A stretch of 64,000 bases of DNA from Moniliophthora roreri (taxonomy: Eukaryota > Basidiomycota > Agaricomycetes > Agaricales > Marasmiaceae). Every line of letters begins with the position of its first letter. Positions within the stretch are counted from its first letter, which is position 1. The stretch is taken from contig LATX02000001.1 of NCBI GenBank assembly GCA_001466705.2, positions 248,001 through 312,000 on the forward strand, written 5' to 3'. Position numbers and translations under genes: made by a program. Below, in pieces: positions 34,029 through 45,812 of this stretch. Below the pieces are notes generated by a model. It did no database searches. It worked only from the letters and a program-made list of their open reading frames with translations, and was not told the DNA's origin.

Positions 34029-35277
34029 GGTGGATAAGGGTGACTGTAGGCAATCCTCCAGCCAAATACAAACTCCGCGCGAGATTGCCTAAATTGGAAT
34101 CCCAGCTAAAGTCGCGGGCGAGTTTTCGTGCTGATCCCTGCCAATTTCTGTAGCTCTAACGAGCTCTCCCAGCCCTTAACTTTGGCTGAGAGAAATGTTT
34201 GTATCAGCTATCTACGGGTAACTACGGGATCAAATTTACAAAAAGTTTTATCTGGAGTGAGGGGGCAGGGTTCCCGATAGCATTTGTCACGATCCAGGTC
34301 CCATTTCCCGTTTCTCTTACTCCCTTTATCCGTTCTTATCCGTTCTTTATCCGCATCACCCGCGCACCTTCCGCTAATATTTATTTCACTCGTACACAGC
34401 CGGAAGGTTCACTCAAGCAACGCTTGAACAGAGCCGGTTCAAGCCCTGCGTCACCCAGTTCACACAAGGCTCAAAAAAATAGAATTTCCAATTCCGCACC
34501 TGTCACGCTCAGACCCATTGTTTCACAAGCGTTGTGTTAACCCAGTATGACGCCATTTCGGGTGGCTCTTTCCGTTCTACACGGCCAGCCCTTTGCTGGC
34601 AAGATATCACATCTCGGCGGAATGTGTGATGGACCCAAACGCTGAATTATACACGCTACCTAAAAATCAGACACATCTCATTTCCAGAATTTTATGATCC
34701 GAATGCATGTATATTTGAAGTGAAACCAATTTTCAAGTAATTAGTGTTTCAACTGCAATCTCACTTTGTGCGATAACAACATATAACACCATAACTACGT
34801 CATGTCCGAATGCTGTGAATACTGTGAGTCCGATGAGCTCTGTGACGGATAATTACTGTTATAACGCCATACATCTGTTAGAACTGGTGGTAAGAAAGCC
34901 TCATCATGGATCCGTAGAGGGCTCGGTTGAACCAGCTGAAATGATCTATGCCTAGCTCCAAGCATGAAGGGGACACTGGGTGATATTGATGATTGGTGAA
35001 TGGAATTGTTGGCACCCATATGATGTGTCTGTCCGAGGGAGTCTAGGAGACAGTCGACAGCACTTGAAGTCCCAGAGCTTCAGTGTGCAGGATGAGGAGT
35101 GATTTCAACCATGCCACTCCTTAAGGGACGAGATCTATGAGACATGACGTCGCATTGACGTGGCACTGGAAGAGAATGGTGTGCACCTGGACTTGGTTCT
35201 GAAACAGATGGTAATGGTCGACTGGCTAATGATGACACTTGGAGAGCCACTGTGGGATTGGGTGCCTTCGCTCTAAC
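34029..35277. other. intergenic, upstream region of the NPY1-type gene
   Basis: No supported gene; a 113-codon ORF on + (34199-34540) and a 74-codon ORF on - (34795-35019) show no motifs. TCCGTTCTTATCCGTTCTTTATCCG (34331-34355) is a short direct repeat. Confidence 0.35.
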
Positions 35278-36640
35278 TCACTTCTGTTGTGCTTCAAACT
35301 CCCTCTTTATGCTCTCCATAAGAATCTTTTCAGTGTCAAGAGTAGGTGCAGACACCCGGAAGCATTGAAGAAACTTTGCACTACACATTTGAGCAGTGTT
35401 AAGGACATAATTACATGGATTTCCAACATGTTCCACACATTCTCGACGAAGTATTGTATCTTCGCGTTCTTGCCTTACAACAGTGGTATCTTTAGTTGGG
35501 CACTTGTTTCGGATGCAATTGTGTTGGACATTGACCACACAGAGGACATTCTGAGTGAGAATCAGCTCTATAAACATTCTCATCTTATGAAGTTGACCTA
35601 CCTCTGTGTCCGCTGCAATGTATTTCTTCAGATTATGTGAAACTAGTTGAGGCATTCCATGAACTGAAACATCAGGACTGATTTGGAGAATTTCAGCCAG
35701 GACACAATCAGCCTCCTTCCTGCCAGGCTGGAGCAGATGTCGAATTTGTAAGATCTCCTGGACATGAGCCACGTCAAGTGTCAGCGGCATCACTGGCCAT
35801 GATGGAAGGACCTGTGCTTGTGATGACGGCGCTAGTGGGGATGGAGTTTGGGTGATGACGAAGCTGTTGGAAAGACATCGGTCACTGTTGGGAAGTATAA
35901 GTTGTTGTGCCCTCCGAAACTTGCCGACGCTATGCTCTCTTTCAGAGAATATTGACAAATGAGGTATGTGTGAACTGATTGTTGTCTTTGCAAATGCTCG
36001 TTCAGTTTCTGCACCATCAAAACGACAAGTGAGCCCTGAATCCAATAGCTGTTAGTTTATGGTTTGTTGATGGAAATACTAAATCATTCTGCATGCATGT
36101 CGATTTAATTCCTTCTCCTCAGTGTTGTCCAGACCAAGATAATGCCCAACAATATCAGCTGAATTGGTGTCTTCAATAATGCTGCGAGCATGCTTCCCCA
36201 CAATACCCCAGTGTGATAAGCGAGGTTCATGATTGCAGAAGTAAAGTTGATTATCTGTGACTCATCTGGACTGTGGTAAGTTAGGTTTGTCGAAGTCCTT
36301 GCACACTTGATCATCTTCAGAGGTCCACTCGACAGCTTTGTGACGCAGAAAGTAGCCACCCCTAAGGAAATGATGGATTTGATCTCCTTGCGCAAATGAC
36401 AGGGCAATGTCTCGAGAGGGTGCCTGCCAGTTTGAATGTACGCTCTTTGCTCTGATGACTGTGTTGAATGATTCGAACACTTCAGTTGCAAAGCCAGCCG
36501 CAGGGCCGAATTGCCGAATGTGTTCCGGGAGATGTACCAGAATATGATACTTGGGCTTGTTAAACCACCATACCATCGCACAAAATGGCAAGTCAGCATG
36601 ACCAAGGAATAACACCCAACACTTGTGAACACCCCCATAT
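35278..36640 (-). pseudogene. C-terminal part of a large repeated-family gene (transposase-like)
   Basis: From 36615 the minus strand reads MVWWFNKPKYHILVHLPEH, IRQFGPAAGFATEVFESFNT and QAPSRDIALSFAQGDQ, resembling the segment after the catalytic region in CACTA/Tnp2-like fungal transposases; a frame closer to 36045-35278 has DVAHVQEILQIRHLLQPGRK, CVVNVQHNCIRNKCP, NYVLNTAQMCSAKFLQ and ends KREFEAQQK. It is the natural C-terminus of the gene that continues at 38276-41330, split by the insertion at about 36650-38275. I know the family as repeated hypothetical proteins of Agaricomycetes; a transposase origin is inference. Confidence 0.5.
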
Positions 36641-36649
36641 ACCTAGGGA

Positions 36650-38275
36650 CCCCTGGTTATGGGGGTTATGGCCAAGGCAGAGGGGACGTTATGTCACCTA
36701 TGATTCGTTGTGACTCTCCACCAACTGGTTTTGCAGTCAGTGATTTGATGTGACCGGTAAATGGGGCTCTTCACAGGTTAGCAGACAATCATAACCAGTT
36801 ATGGTAGGTTTTGATAAGTAATGGTGGTTATGGGTGGTTTGCATGGTTATGCTAAGTTAGCACAGTTATCACTAATTAGTGGTGCTATAACCTCCATTAC
36901 CCCCCATTACCAGTTATCAGTGGTATGAACAGTCAACAGTGGATACACACTGCCAGCATATTAGCTGTTGCTCAAATATCAGGCTTGCAAATTGAATTCA
37001 AAAGAAGTATATTGGAATCTATCTGGATACATTCAAATGAGAAATATGGTCACTATGTAAACCCAGTCCAATCACCCAACAGAGGCAGAACCTTGAGAGG
37101 TGGAAAATCAGTTGACAGTACATGAATGACAACATATGATGCTTACCCCTAACCGCTGGCAAGTCTTTAAGCAGGGCCTTGAAAGACTTCATGATTCCCA
37201 CTTCATAACCATGGTCTGATCTAGAAGGATGGTATCAATACTAATATAATAAATGAAAACATAACCTCATACCATTTACAAAGTCTTGTGGGCGTACAGG
37301 ACAGCTGGACTCAATAGAGCAAAGTATCAAAGTATTTCAGCATCTGTATGCGCATATATGAACACATAATGAGGCTTACCATGTCATTGATTCAGCGCAG
37401 GATGTTTGGGAGTCTTTGGAAGTCAACAGTTCAATAAGGTGATCAACACTGAGGAAACCAGATGTTGGTGGTTAGTAAGGGCTTGTATGACAATCACTGG
37501 GAACAACGCACCAATAATGACCAGACCTTGTACTAAGAATGCAGAAAAGTATTCCTGTCCAAGGATCAAGATTCAGGATTAGTGACAAAGTCAACATGAC
37601 GACGTATTGAGTTTGATACTCACATTAGATCACAACAAGGGTAGACAATATAAATGGAATGATGACGGCGATAACAAGGGAACGACAGCAATGAGGGTAG
37701 ATGATGATGGCAATGAGGGTAGATGATGATGGCAATGAGAGTAGATGACAATGGCAATGAGAGTAGGCGACAGCGACAGTGGATCTATAGTTGTGAGGGT
37801 AGACAATGGCAAGGACAGGAAGGATGGTGGTGGTACAAAGGAAAGAAAGAATCCGCGAAGTTTGAAAACTGTTGAACAAATAAACAAATGATTGTGGGGG
37901 TCTTCACTCATGTGAGGATGCCAATTGACAAACATCATTTCTTAGTCATACTTAATGACAACAGTTTCCTCCCAAAATTCCTACACAGAACCCCACATAA
38001 CTTGTGTTGAACCCAGTAAACGCATGTGAACCTCTGAAAACAGCTCCAGCACTAAAAACCTGAAATATCTCCCACAACCACCCTTAACCACCCTTAACCG
38101 GTAATGGCAGGTAAAGAGGTGGTCACAAGGGGGTTATATCCTACACAAAACCAGTCAGTATGATTCTCATGGTTGTTACAGCCTCTATTACTGATCAAGT
38201 CGAGTTTCATTAGGGATATGTCTACTTATTACTAGGCGCTGGCAGGTTTCAGGTGTTTTAGCCGCCCATAACCTG
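36650..38275. mobile_element. 1.6-kb insertion with short inverted ends
   Basis: It separates two parts of one minus-strand gene. Near its ends are GGTTATGGGGG (36655-36665) and, inverted, CCGCCCATAACC (38262-38273). Inside the left end GGTTATGG and its complement recur many times (36775-36920), as do CCACCCTTAACC blocks near the right end (38085-38105), like subterminal transposase sites. No ORF with a known domain and no certain target duplication were found. Confidence 0.45.
37690..37777. repeat. tandem repeat, four units of 22 bp
   Basis: AATGAGGGTAGATGATGATGGC-like units start at 37690, 37712, 37734 and 37756; the first two are identical, the later ones diverged. Confidence 0.9.
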
Positions 38276-41200
38276 TCAGCACCTTTTGACATTTTGTGTG
38301 ATGACATTCCACTTGGCTGCATGAACTAAAAAGCTCTCAATCTCACTCATAAGTGTCACCTGCATCCAACTGAGTAATACTTGTAATGTTAGACATAAAG
38401 CTACACTCACAAGGTACTTCTTCAAATCCATAATTTCTGGCTGCCATATAAGTGGTATCAGTTTCGAGAGTGATACCCATGTGGAATAGCATTCTTCCTT
38501 CACCATGCCATGAAGAACAAATGGAGCAACTTGGGCAATCTTCTGAAAGTCACCTCCCATGAGAGAGCCATAATAATTGACAAGAGTGTCTCCGTTTAGA
38601 GTGCTGCTGTCCATACCAAGGCCTTCTACATTCAATGAGCAGAGCCATGCCACTAATACTCTCTTCTTATCCTTATTATCTTTGAGCTGGTTCTTAATAA
38701 CATTGCACCACAGGTACTTCACAAAGCCCAGCAGGACAACATGCAGAATCTCCACTGGGGTGTCCAAGTGAGGGTTAAGTCCTGAAATGCGTCAAGTCAG
38801 TAATTGTGGAAAATTGAACTGGTGTCCTATCTGACCGCGAATCCGCCAAATGGGGCTCATAGTACAATCAGGCAGTGCTTCAATAGCACATTTGAGTGCT
38901 GTCTGCTTGTCTGCTAGTGTGCGCTGGCCCTTGTATGAATTGACGAGTCGATCAATAAAGAACATTTGGTAAGTGTCTTTGATGCCATGCTGTGTTTGGA
39001 ATTTCTTCAACTCGCTATCAGCACCAACTCGCTGTGCACACTGCAAGTGTTCCTGAAGTTTCTCGGTAGTGTAAGATGGCATTTGTGGCTCGCCAGGCTG
39101 TGAAAATGACGTGAGATATCTTCAGAGCATAAGTAGTAGCCAATGCACACCTTAACAAACCTCTTGACCTGTTCATACATCACTTCAAGGCTCTCTAGCA
39201 ACTTCTTTCTGGGAGATCTCTTCTTTGCTTTCTCTTTAGATGCTTGTGGGCTGGGCTGTTCCCCACCATCGCTGTTTGCTGAAGCGTTGCTGCTAACCGA
39301 GTCTTTGTCAGAGTCCAAATCATCCAAATTGTCGTCATCACTCTGTGCTTCCTTGTCTCGTAGGCCATCAGGCTTATTGAAAGCTTCCATATCACTAGCA
39401 TCCTTTCCTCTCACTCGACAAATCTGGCAGAAGTACTTCCCTATCATACTGATGTGACAGGCGAACTCAGACTGCATCGGATTGTCACCCAGAAGGGCAA
39501 ACACACATGGGAGAGTGAGGATAGGCTCATTATACTCAGTGTCCCATGACCATATCCCATGAATCTGTCCATCCCTAGAATGTTGTCTCAAATCACGTTC
39601 AAGAAAGCTATATTAATTGAAACTTACTCAATTTGGTCTGCAATCCCATCCAGCATTTCCAAGGGTGGTGCCGTGTTCAAAGTACACAGAAAATGTATGT
39701 TGCATTCTTTTGAAGCTTCTGAACAGGGAAGACCAGCAGCTGTCATGAGAAAACTATTATGCTCATTCCATTTCTTTGAGACATTTCCGGAAGTGTCATC
39801 ACAGTAAAGCCAAAAAGGGAAAACTACACATCGTTGGCCTTTTGATTTTATTCTCCAAGGGTTTCCTTGACTTGGGTCAGTTGTTTGCCATGGTGAGAGT
39901 GTATTACCCTAGCGGACATCTACAAAACTAATCAGAAGAGTTCATGTGAATGGAGTGCATAACTGACCTTGAATCTGTTGTACATCACAGAAGACATCCT
40001 CATCTGCCCTCTGGACTAACTCAGGGAAAGAGTGAAGTAAATCTTCTTCACTGACAATAATCTCATCATCCTTCTGTACTCTCCAAGATCTGCATCCATC
40101 ATCATGAGCAATCTCCTCCATTCGCCAACAACGACCATGTATCTTGCCATCAACAGTGTACCAGCGATGAGGCATAGTGATGCATCCTATTCCAAGAAGA
40201 GCTGGCTCAAAGATATAAAAGTCTTGATACTTGGTGCCTCGCTTGACGCGAACCATTGGCATGAGCTCATCATCTTTCAGCTCATGCAGCTAATGAGCAG
40301 CCTGCCTTGCTTCTGCCAGTCTGGGACTGTTATCTTCAGGATAGAATGATAGGTGCTTCCACACATTGGGATTGGACATGTCCTGATGCATATCATGAGA
40401 TTCAAAGTTGACCAGAGAGAACTAGCTTACTCCTGATATAAGATCTGCAACACTATTGACATAGTAGATGTGTCCAAAAGCCTCTTTGTATCGAAAGGTC
40501 TGAATGCCATAGAGTTATTGTAATTTTGCATTGAGATCCTTCATTGTTTTCACAGATGGGACACCAGTGACACCATTGATTCGAAGCAGCCACATGAACA
40601 GATCCATCTGGTGAACAGAGAATGCTGAACATGGAAGATGCATCATGATATCTAGCATACAAGTCTGAGCAGTTACTGAGGTAAGCTATAAATCAATCTA
40701 GAAGTAAGAAGCGACATATGATTCAGTCATCCCATGGGAACCACTCTGTACTAGATTCTGTATTTCCTGTTCTGGTACACTTTGGAGCCAATCCAGCAAA
40801 CTCATCCTCTAAATAGAACACAGTGAGATTACTTCTTCAAGCAAAGAAAAGACAAGTTTATACCTTCGTCATTAGTATTGCATGGCAGCCATTGTGGTGC
40901 TCCTGCACTTGGTATCTCTTGCTCTTCATCATCTGAATCTACACTGTCTGGTCCAGATTCCCACAAATGAAGCACCTGCTGAGTCAGAGAGTGGATAGCT
41001 TCATATTCTGAAGTCCCATGCAGCTCTGCACTTTCACCCTGTAGATTCTGGAATAGAACATAGTCCCCTTCTTCAGTTTCTGCTAATGATGCCGGAAGCT
41101 GTTCTCTAGGTGCTTCTTGAGGCAGAAATGATTGCATAAGATAAGTAGCATTTCTATCAGCAATGCTTGAGACCGGTATTGCTCTGTGTGACTGGGAAGT

Positions 41201-41330
41201 GGCAGCTTTTTCATGTCTCTGCCGAAGATATTTAGCAAGATTTTTGTGATGAGTAGGAGTCTTTTCATGTCGAGAGCAGTTATAGAGATCACTTCCAGAG
41301 GTGTCAAAACAAGGGATGCAGAATGCTACC
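38276..41330 (-). pseudogene. N-terminal and central part of the same large repeated-family gene
   Basis: On the minus strand in order: a zinc-finger-like start CIPCFDTSGSDLYNCSRHEK (about 41310) with acidic, Ser-rich sequence to 40862; then DEFAGLAPKCTRTGN and STEWFPWDD; MLDIMMHLPCSAFSVHQMDL and SVKTMKDLNAKLQ (TAA at 40515-40517) before LYGIQTFRYKEAFGHIYYVN; NVWKHLSFYPEDN; YQDFYIFEPALLG; VVFPFWLYCDDTSGNVSKKW and CTLNTAPPLEMLDGIADQ; GIWSWDTEYNEPILTLPCVF and ALLGDNPMQSEFACHI with CQICRVRG (39591-39160); SYKGQRTLADKQTALKCAI; DTPVEILHVVLLGFVKYLW (38767). Introns with GTRNGT donors occur between blocks. Several stops make it a pseudogene. It probably derives from a DNA transposon or a family expanded like one. 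Confidence 0.55.
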
Positions 41331-41639
41331 TATCGACTATTTCTAACATCGGATCGCCAGACTGATAAGCAATAAGCTTGAGAGAGAATTTCAGAGATAT
41401 TTTTCACACACCAGTTTCATCCAGGTCTGGCTTTTTAGTGCTAGTATAGGTTGGCATGGGTATAACAGTAAAAAGGGGTCAAAATCAACACTGTTGTGTC
41501 TGTGACAGTCACAGGCATGCGCATAATCATTTGGTGAGTATAGAATACAGAAGAGATAGTTGAAATAGATAGAAGTAAAGTAAATGAATAAAATTGGCCT
41601 TGTAAATATATACTCACAGTCTGTGTGAAGATGAATGTT

Positions 41640-42600
41640 CAATGACGGTCAATATGTGTTTCTGGGTATGGGAAGTGGACTGGATAAGTTGAAGGTGGAA
41701 TATTGAAGCGGTTGGTGTTGCCAGTCATCTGGTCAAACATCTTCTGATATCGATGACTCTGCTCCTGAATGTGCTTGCCATGCAATCGCAGTTCTTCCCA
41801 GTCAAACTTGACCCAATCCCAAACATGCTGCATGATGTGAATGTCATTGCGCATTTCATGAATCATTTCATCAACACACTTGATTCTGCGGAAATGAGCC
41901 ATGGTAATGGAGACGCAATGATCAACAGCAGACTTAATGATGTGGTCTTCCCAACTGCTGCAAGGAAACAATGCTTCTAATAATAAATTTATGCATCAGC
42001 TGACTGTGAACTCTGAGATGTAATAGACGAAGGACATACCACCACTAGAGCTGATGTCCTGAAGAAAGTCCATGCTCATATTTGAAAGTTTGCCAACCTC
42101 AGTGTCAATAGCATAGGAATCCTACATCCAGATGTAGTAGCGCTGGTCATCTTCTCCGCAACGAGGTAAGGCCAGCCAAAACAAGTCTGACAATCGACGG
42201 TCTTGTGCAATCGACATTGATAGAGTGGCACGTTGCCAGATTTAGACTTGACGGCCATGATCCTGCATGTTGTCGTAGTCATGTACGAGCAGCGTCCACC
42301 CAGCGCCAACCCAACAGCTAGATCATTTGCGGTCATCTCAAGTAACACGCTGGGAAGATGGTTTTTTGTATCTCCAAGTTGTTCGACAAACGAAAGCTGA
42401 AGCAGCAAATGTTGCATAATCCTGAGCCGTGACTGCGACAAACGACAAAGTTGTTGATGTGGACGAGTTCTTCCGGCATTGGGGAAGGCGAAAGAGGGAG
42501 GCTGGGACATAAATCCCCTGGACAGTTGGCACGTGGAGAAAAAGGCAACCGCCACTTTGACGCTCGACTCCTCTGGGACTTCCAGTGCGCTCTCCTGCTC
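41640..42600 (-). pseudogene. second decayed gene, unknown function
   Basis: The minus-strand frame near 42400-42060 reads AQDYATFAASAFVCRTTWRY, SSCWVGAGWTLLVHDYDN, ATLSMSIAQDRRLSDLFWL, PRCGEDDQRYYIWM and DSYAIDTEVGKLSNMSMDFL, with TGA, TGA, TAA and TAG in frame. After a GTATGT...TTAG intron (about 42041-41975) an open frame gives AVDHCVSITMAHFRRIKCVD, NDIHIMQHVWDWVKFDWEEL and PPSTYPVHFPYPETHID to 41640. All four stops could arise by single C-to-T changes. I do not recognise the family; it could be the 5' part of the gene at 35278-41330. Confidence 0.4.
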
Positions 42601-43241
42601 ATGTTCTCGCTACCAATGCCATGCCCAGCTTCGTCATTTCCCTTATCTTCGTTCAGGCAGAGTTTGCGCCGAAATTTGTGCGGTAAGCCTTACTCAAGCC
42701 TGATCTAAATAATACTGTGGACCCACAAATTCTCGAGTTAATGGCAGGGTATACATAAGAAGAGTTCTCAATACTGATTGAACTTGAAAAAGAGAGCGGT
42801 AATAAGTGCAAACCAAACCAGCACAAAGGGGTGTCAAGCAATAATTAAATGACGGGTATGTAGGAGGGCCTACGTGTTGAACTGTGTCAGAAGGAANACT
42901 TTGACGCTCGACTTCTCTGGGACTTCCGGTGCGCTCTCCTGCTCATGTTCTCGCTACCAATGCCATGCCCAGCTTCGTCATTTCCCTTATCTTCGTTCAG
43001 GCAGAGTTTGCGCCGAAATTTGTGCGGTAAGCCTTACTCAAGCCTGATCTAAATAATACTGTGGACCCACAAATTCTCGAGTTAATGGCAGGGTATACAT
43101 AAGAAGAGTTCTCAATACTGATTGAACTTGAAAAAGAGAGCGGTAATAAGTGCAAACCAAACCAGCACAAAGGGGTGTCAAGCAATAATTAAATGACGGG
43201 TATGTAGGAGGGCCTACGTGTTGAACTGTGTCAGAAGGAAA
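42554..43241. repeat. tandem duplication of 344 bp with an N at the junction
   Basis: 42554-42897 and 42898-43241 are nearly identical (differences such as CTCCTCTGGG/CTTCTCTGGG and CCAGTGCG/CCGGTGCG). The unknown base at 42897 lies exactly at the join, so this may be an assembly duplication and not a biological one. The identical 62-codon minus ORFs in both copies are not supported as genes. Confidence 0.9.
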
Positions 43242-43342
43242 CGTGCGTGAGTAAGGGTATCAGGCTTGTACGCACCCTTGAGGATCCACCAGGTTGCTTA
43301 TACGCCATGCCCTAGTTGCCTTTGACTAGAATCAAAGGGTTG

Positions 43343-44047
43343 TCAGCTACCACCACTACAACCGTTTTCGCTGCTTAGGAATGACATACATTGTACAGTT
43401 TTGCACTTCTTGCATTTTTTGCACTGCTCATCCCATTTCTTCACCGCTTTCACATTACACATGTGTCCATCAAAACAATATTGAATGCCGTTCAGATATT
43501 TCGCCTTGTCGCAAAGGCAGTCCCAGTCGCTCCTGGGTAATTAGGTACAGGTGTCAAGTGAGAAAAAAGGGAAGAAAAAGAGAATACGTACGTGTTTTTG
43601 CACTTGTTCTTGGTGAATCTGATCAAGTCCACTCCGCAAGCTTCAACACAGGCTTGGCCAGGGTATTCCTCTGGTTGTTCGTCTAGGAAAGTTGATCAGT
43701 ACCACAGATAGATCTTTGTCCGGCCTTTGTCTATAAAAGTACATACATATCTTGCATATTTTGGCAATGTATGCCTGTGCTTCAGATGCTTCTTTGGGAT
43801 CACACTTCTTCAAGCATTCAGGGAGAGCTTTCTGGAAAACTTCATCTTTGCACAAACAGGCCTGAAAACCTTCCTTACTAAGCATGCAATAATGATGAGA
43901 GGGTGGTACTGGATTCAGAAGGGAAAAAAAAACGTACAACTGACAACTTGTTGGAACGTTGTCTTCACAGCCCTTGGTACATTGGTCTGCAACAACAGTG
44001 AAGGCCGTGCCTAGTATGATAACGAGTAGTGAGGTGGTGATACGCAT
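43343..44047 (-). CDS. secreted cysteine-rich protein with two CFEM-like modules
   Basis: Exons (minus): 44047-43938, 43877-43747, 43682-43592, 43532-43343; introns of 60, 64 and 59 nt with GTACGT/GTATGT donors. Exons total 522 nt, 173 residues plus stop, with consistent phases. Residues 1-20 (MRITTSLLVIILGTAFTVVA) form a signal peptide with a likely cut before DQC. Twenty Cys follow. Module 1 spacing is C-x3-C-x7-C-x8-CLC-x11-C-x3-C-x15-C, the eight-Cys order of CFEM domains (iron/haem-binding or effector-like, often anchored or secreted). Module 2 has C-x3-C-x11-C-x7-CLC-x11-C-x5-C-x11-C, with SDWDCLC placing Asp near the CLC pair. The tail adds KCKKCKT and two more Cys. No transmembrane or GPI signal seen. 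The start and exons 1-2 are duplicated at 45515-45812. Confidence 0.8.
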
Positions 44048-44152
44048 TTGGGATGAGGTTGAGGGGAAGGGAGGTAGTATTTTATAGTGCGTCGGGTTGG
44101 GTCATGTCAAGGCCCAGCCGATTCTCTGCGCTTGACCCGCCAATCACACAAC

Positions 44153-44160
44153 GGCTCAAT
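44153..44160. repeat. 8-bp target duplication GGCTCAAT, left copy
   Basis: Identical GGCTCAAT lies at 44879-44886 immediately after the element's right end. Eight-bp duplications are characteristic of hAT transposons. Confidence 0.9.
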
Positions 44161-44878
44161 TAGGGCTCCTAGCGGATCGGATTAGGATCGGATACGGATT
44201 CATCCGTTCGGATGGTGGTGATTGAGAGAGCAATCCGCATCGGCGGATGGTATCCGTCGGATGGTCCGATAATCCGACGGATGGGCGCTAAGCCAGCGCT
44301 TCACAATGAAACCTCCCTCCCACGGTGAAAATTTTGCTTCCCCGTCAGTATTGTCGCCTTGTTCACCTCCAATCCCTTTGGCAAGTCTCAAGCTACCCTA
44401 TAGACCCTCAAGACTTGATGTCATGTTGAGAATATGATGTTTGGAGCCACTTGGAGGGAGGGGGCTCTCAGGTGTGGGACATTGATCTAGTTGTGCGGCA
44501 TTCCAAGTTGATTCCAGGTGTCTGAATTATACCTATTTAATTTGTTGTGTAAAGAGTCGAGACAAGTTCATATATTGTACCCAAAACAGCTAAAATACAA
44601 GTCAAAGGTTAGTCAGACAGACAGATAATGGCTGATATATCACCTACTACTGCTATGAAGGTCAAAAAGGTAACCACGGACAGCCCCAGGCATGACTCTG
44701 GTCAACCTAACGAAGCCCAACGACAATTGTCTGCACCGCGTGATTCATCCGCCGCTCATCGTCGGATTGGTTGGATGCCATCCGTCGGATGGTGCTTGTC
44801 GAGGAGCCCATCCGCCATCCGAATCTGACCTCTCATTGCTCGGATGACGGCGGATCATCTGATCCGCTAGGAGCCCTA
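44161..44878. mobile_element. hAT-like non-autonomous transposon (MITE), 718 bp
   Basis: Ends are perfect inverted repeats TAGGGCTCCTAGCGGATC / GATCCGCTAGGAGCCCTA, continuing with one mismatch (GGAT versus AGAT), flanked by an exact 8-bp duplication GGCTCAAT. The terminal 120-150 bp on both sides are dense in CGGAT/ATCCG words, often as ATCCGTCGGATGG palindromes, as expected of subterminal transposase-binding sites. The interior has no transposase. Inserted between the two copies of the CFEM-like gene start. Confidence 0.92.
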
Positions 44879-44886
44879 GGCTCAAT

Positions 44887-45509
44887 GGACTGGGATCAAT
44901 GTGCGATCAAGAACCGTGCCCTTTCCCTCCCTTTCGCCATTCCCCTCTTGGAGAACGGCTGAGCGAGCCTAAAGGTACACTAAAAAAATTGAGTTCAGGA
45001 GCATGCAGAGCCGACCCGTTCTACATACAGCGTTTAGGCTCGTGGCCATCTGCAACCTTTATAGAGAGTCACGTGTCACACCTTGTGACATCGGACTTGG
45101 CTTCGCAACGAGTCTGTCCCACTATGGTACTCTACGAAAAATTAAAAAGCTCGAATATCTCAAAGTCTGGTCCTCCTTTGCCCTCCTGATCATTGTTGCC
45201 ATATATACAGTCTTTCAAGGGGACTTATGGTAGCTTAGGCCCACCATGTTGTACTCTGTAGTCTAGATTCATTAATGATATACGTGTTTGCTGCACTTAA
45301 AAAATTGGAACAATTCAAAAGCAAAAGGATCGGCGGCAGGGAATAGGAACCATAAAAAGGTGAGCCGTAATGCAAGCTGTGATGGCATTGCTACCCATGC
45401 AGAATCCTGATCAAACCTGGGGTCTCGTAGGAGGTCAAGCATTGGCGAGCAGGGGAGATCGCATGACATCAGTCCTATCACCTCGTGAGGAGGTTAGGAC
45501 ACATTGGTG
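44887..45509. other. intergenic, no recognisable gene
   Basis: ORFs on + (44899-45233) have no motifs. This region separates the hAT-like element and the duplicated gene fragment. Confidence 0.35.
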
Positions 45510-45514
45510 GTGTA

Positions 45515-45812
45515 TCTTGCATATTTTGGCAATGTATGTCTGTGTTTCAGATGCTTCTTTGGGATCACACTTCTTCAAGCATTTGGGGAGAGCTTTCTGG
45601 AAAACTTTATCTTTGCACAAGCAGGCCTGAAAACCTTCCTTACTAAGCATGCAATAATGATGAGAAGGTGGTATTGGATTCAGAAGGGAAAAAAAAATGT
45701 ACAACTGACAACTTGTTGGAACACTATCTTGACAGCTCTTGGTACATTGGTCTGCAACAACAGTGAAGGCTGTGCCTAGTATGATAATGAGCAGTGAGGT
45801 GGTGATACACAT
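45515..45812 (-). pseudogene. truncated duplicate of the CFEM-like gene (exons 1-2 only)
   Basis: It begins MCITTSLLIIILGTAFTVVA and reads CTKSCQDSVPTSCQ, intron, EGFQACLCKDKVFQKALPKC, LKKCDPKEASETQTYIAKIC, matching exons 1-2 of 44047-43747 with few changes. Similarity runs from 45515 to about 45874, including some 60 bp upstream of the ATG, and stops exactly in the second donor region; exons 3-4 (module 2) are absent. The splice donor of intron 1 has become ATGTAC-type (GTACAT), so it may not splice. Confidence 0.85.

Noticed and set aside
42653..43185. Two identical 62-codon ORFs
   Set aside because: They exist only because the 344-bp segment is duplicated; no motif, start context or splice signals.
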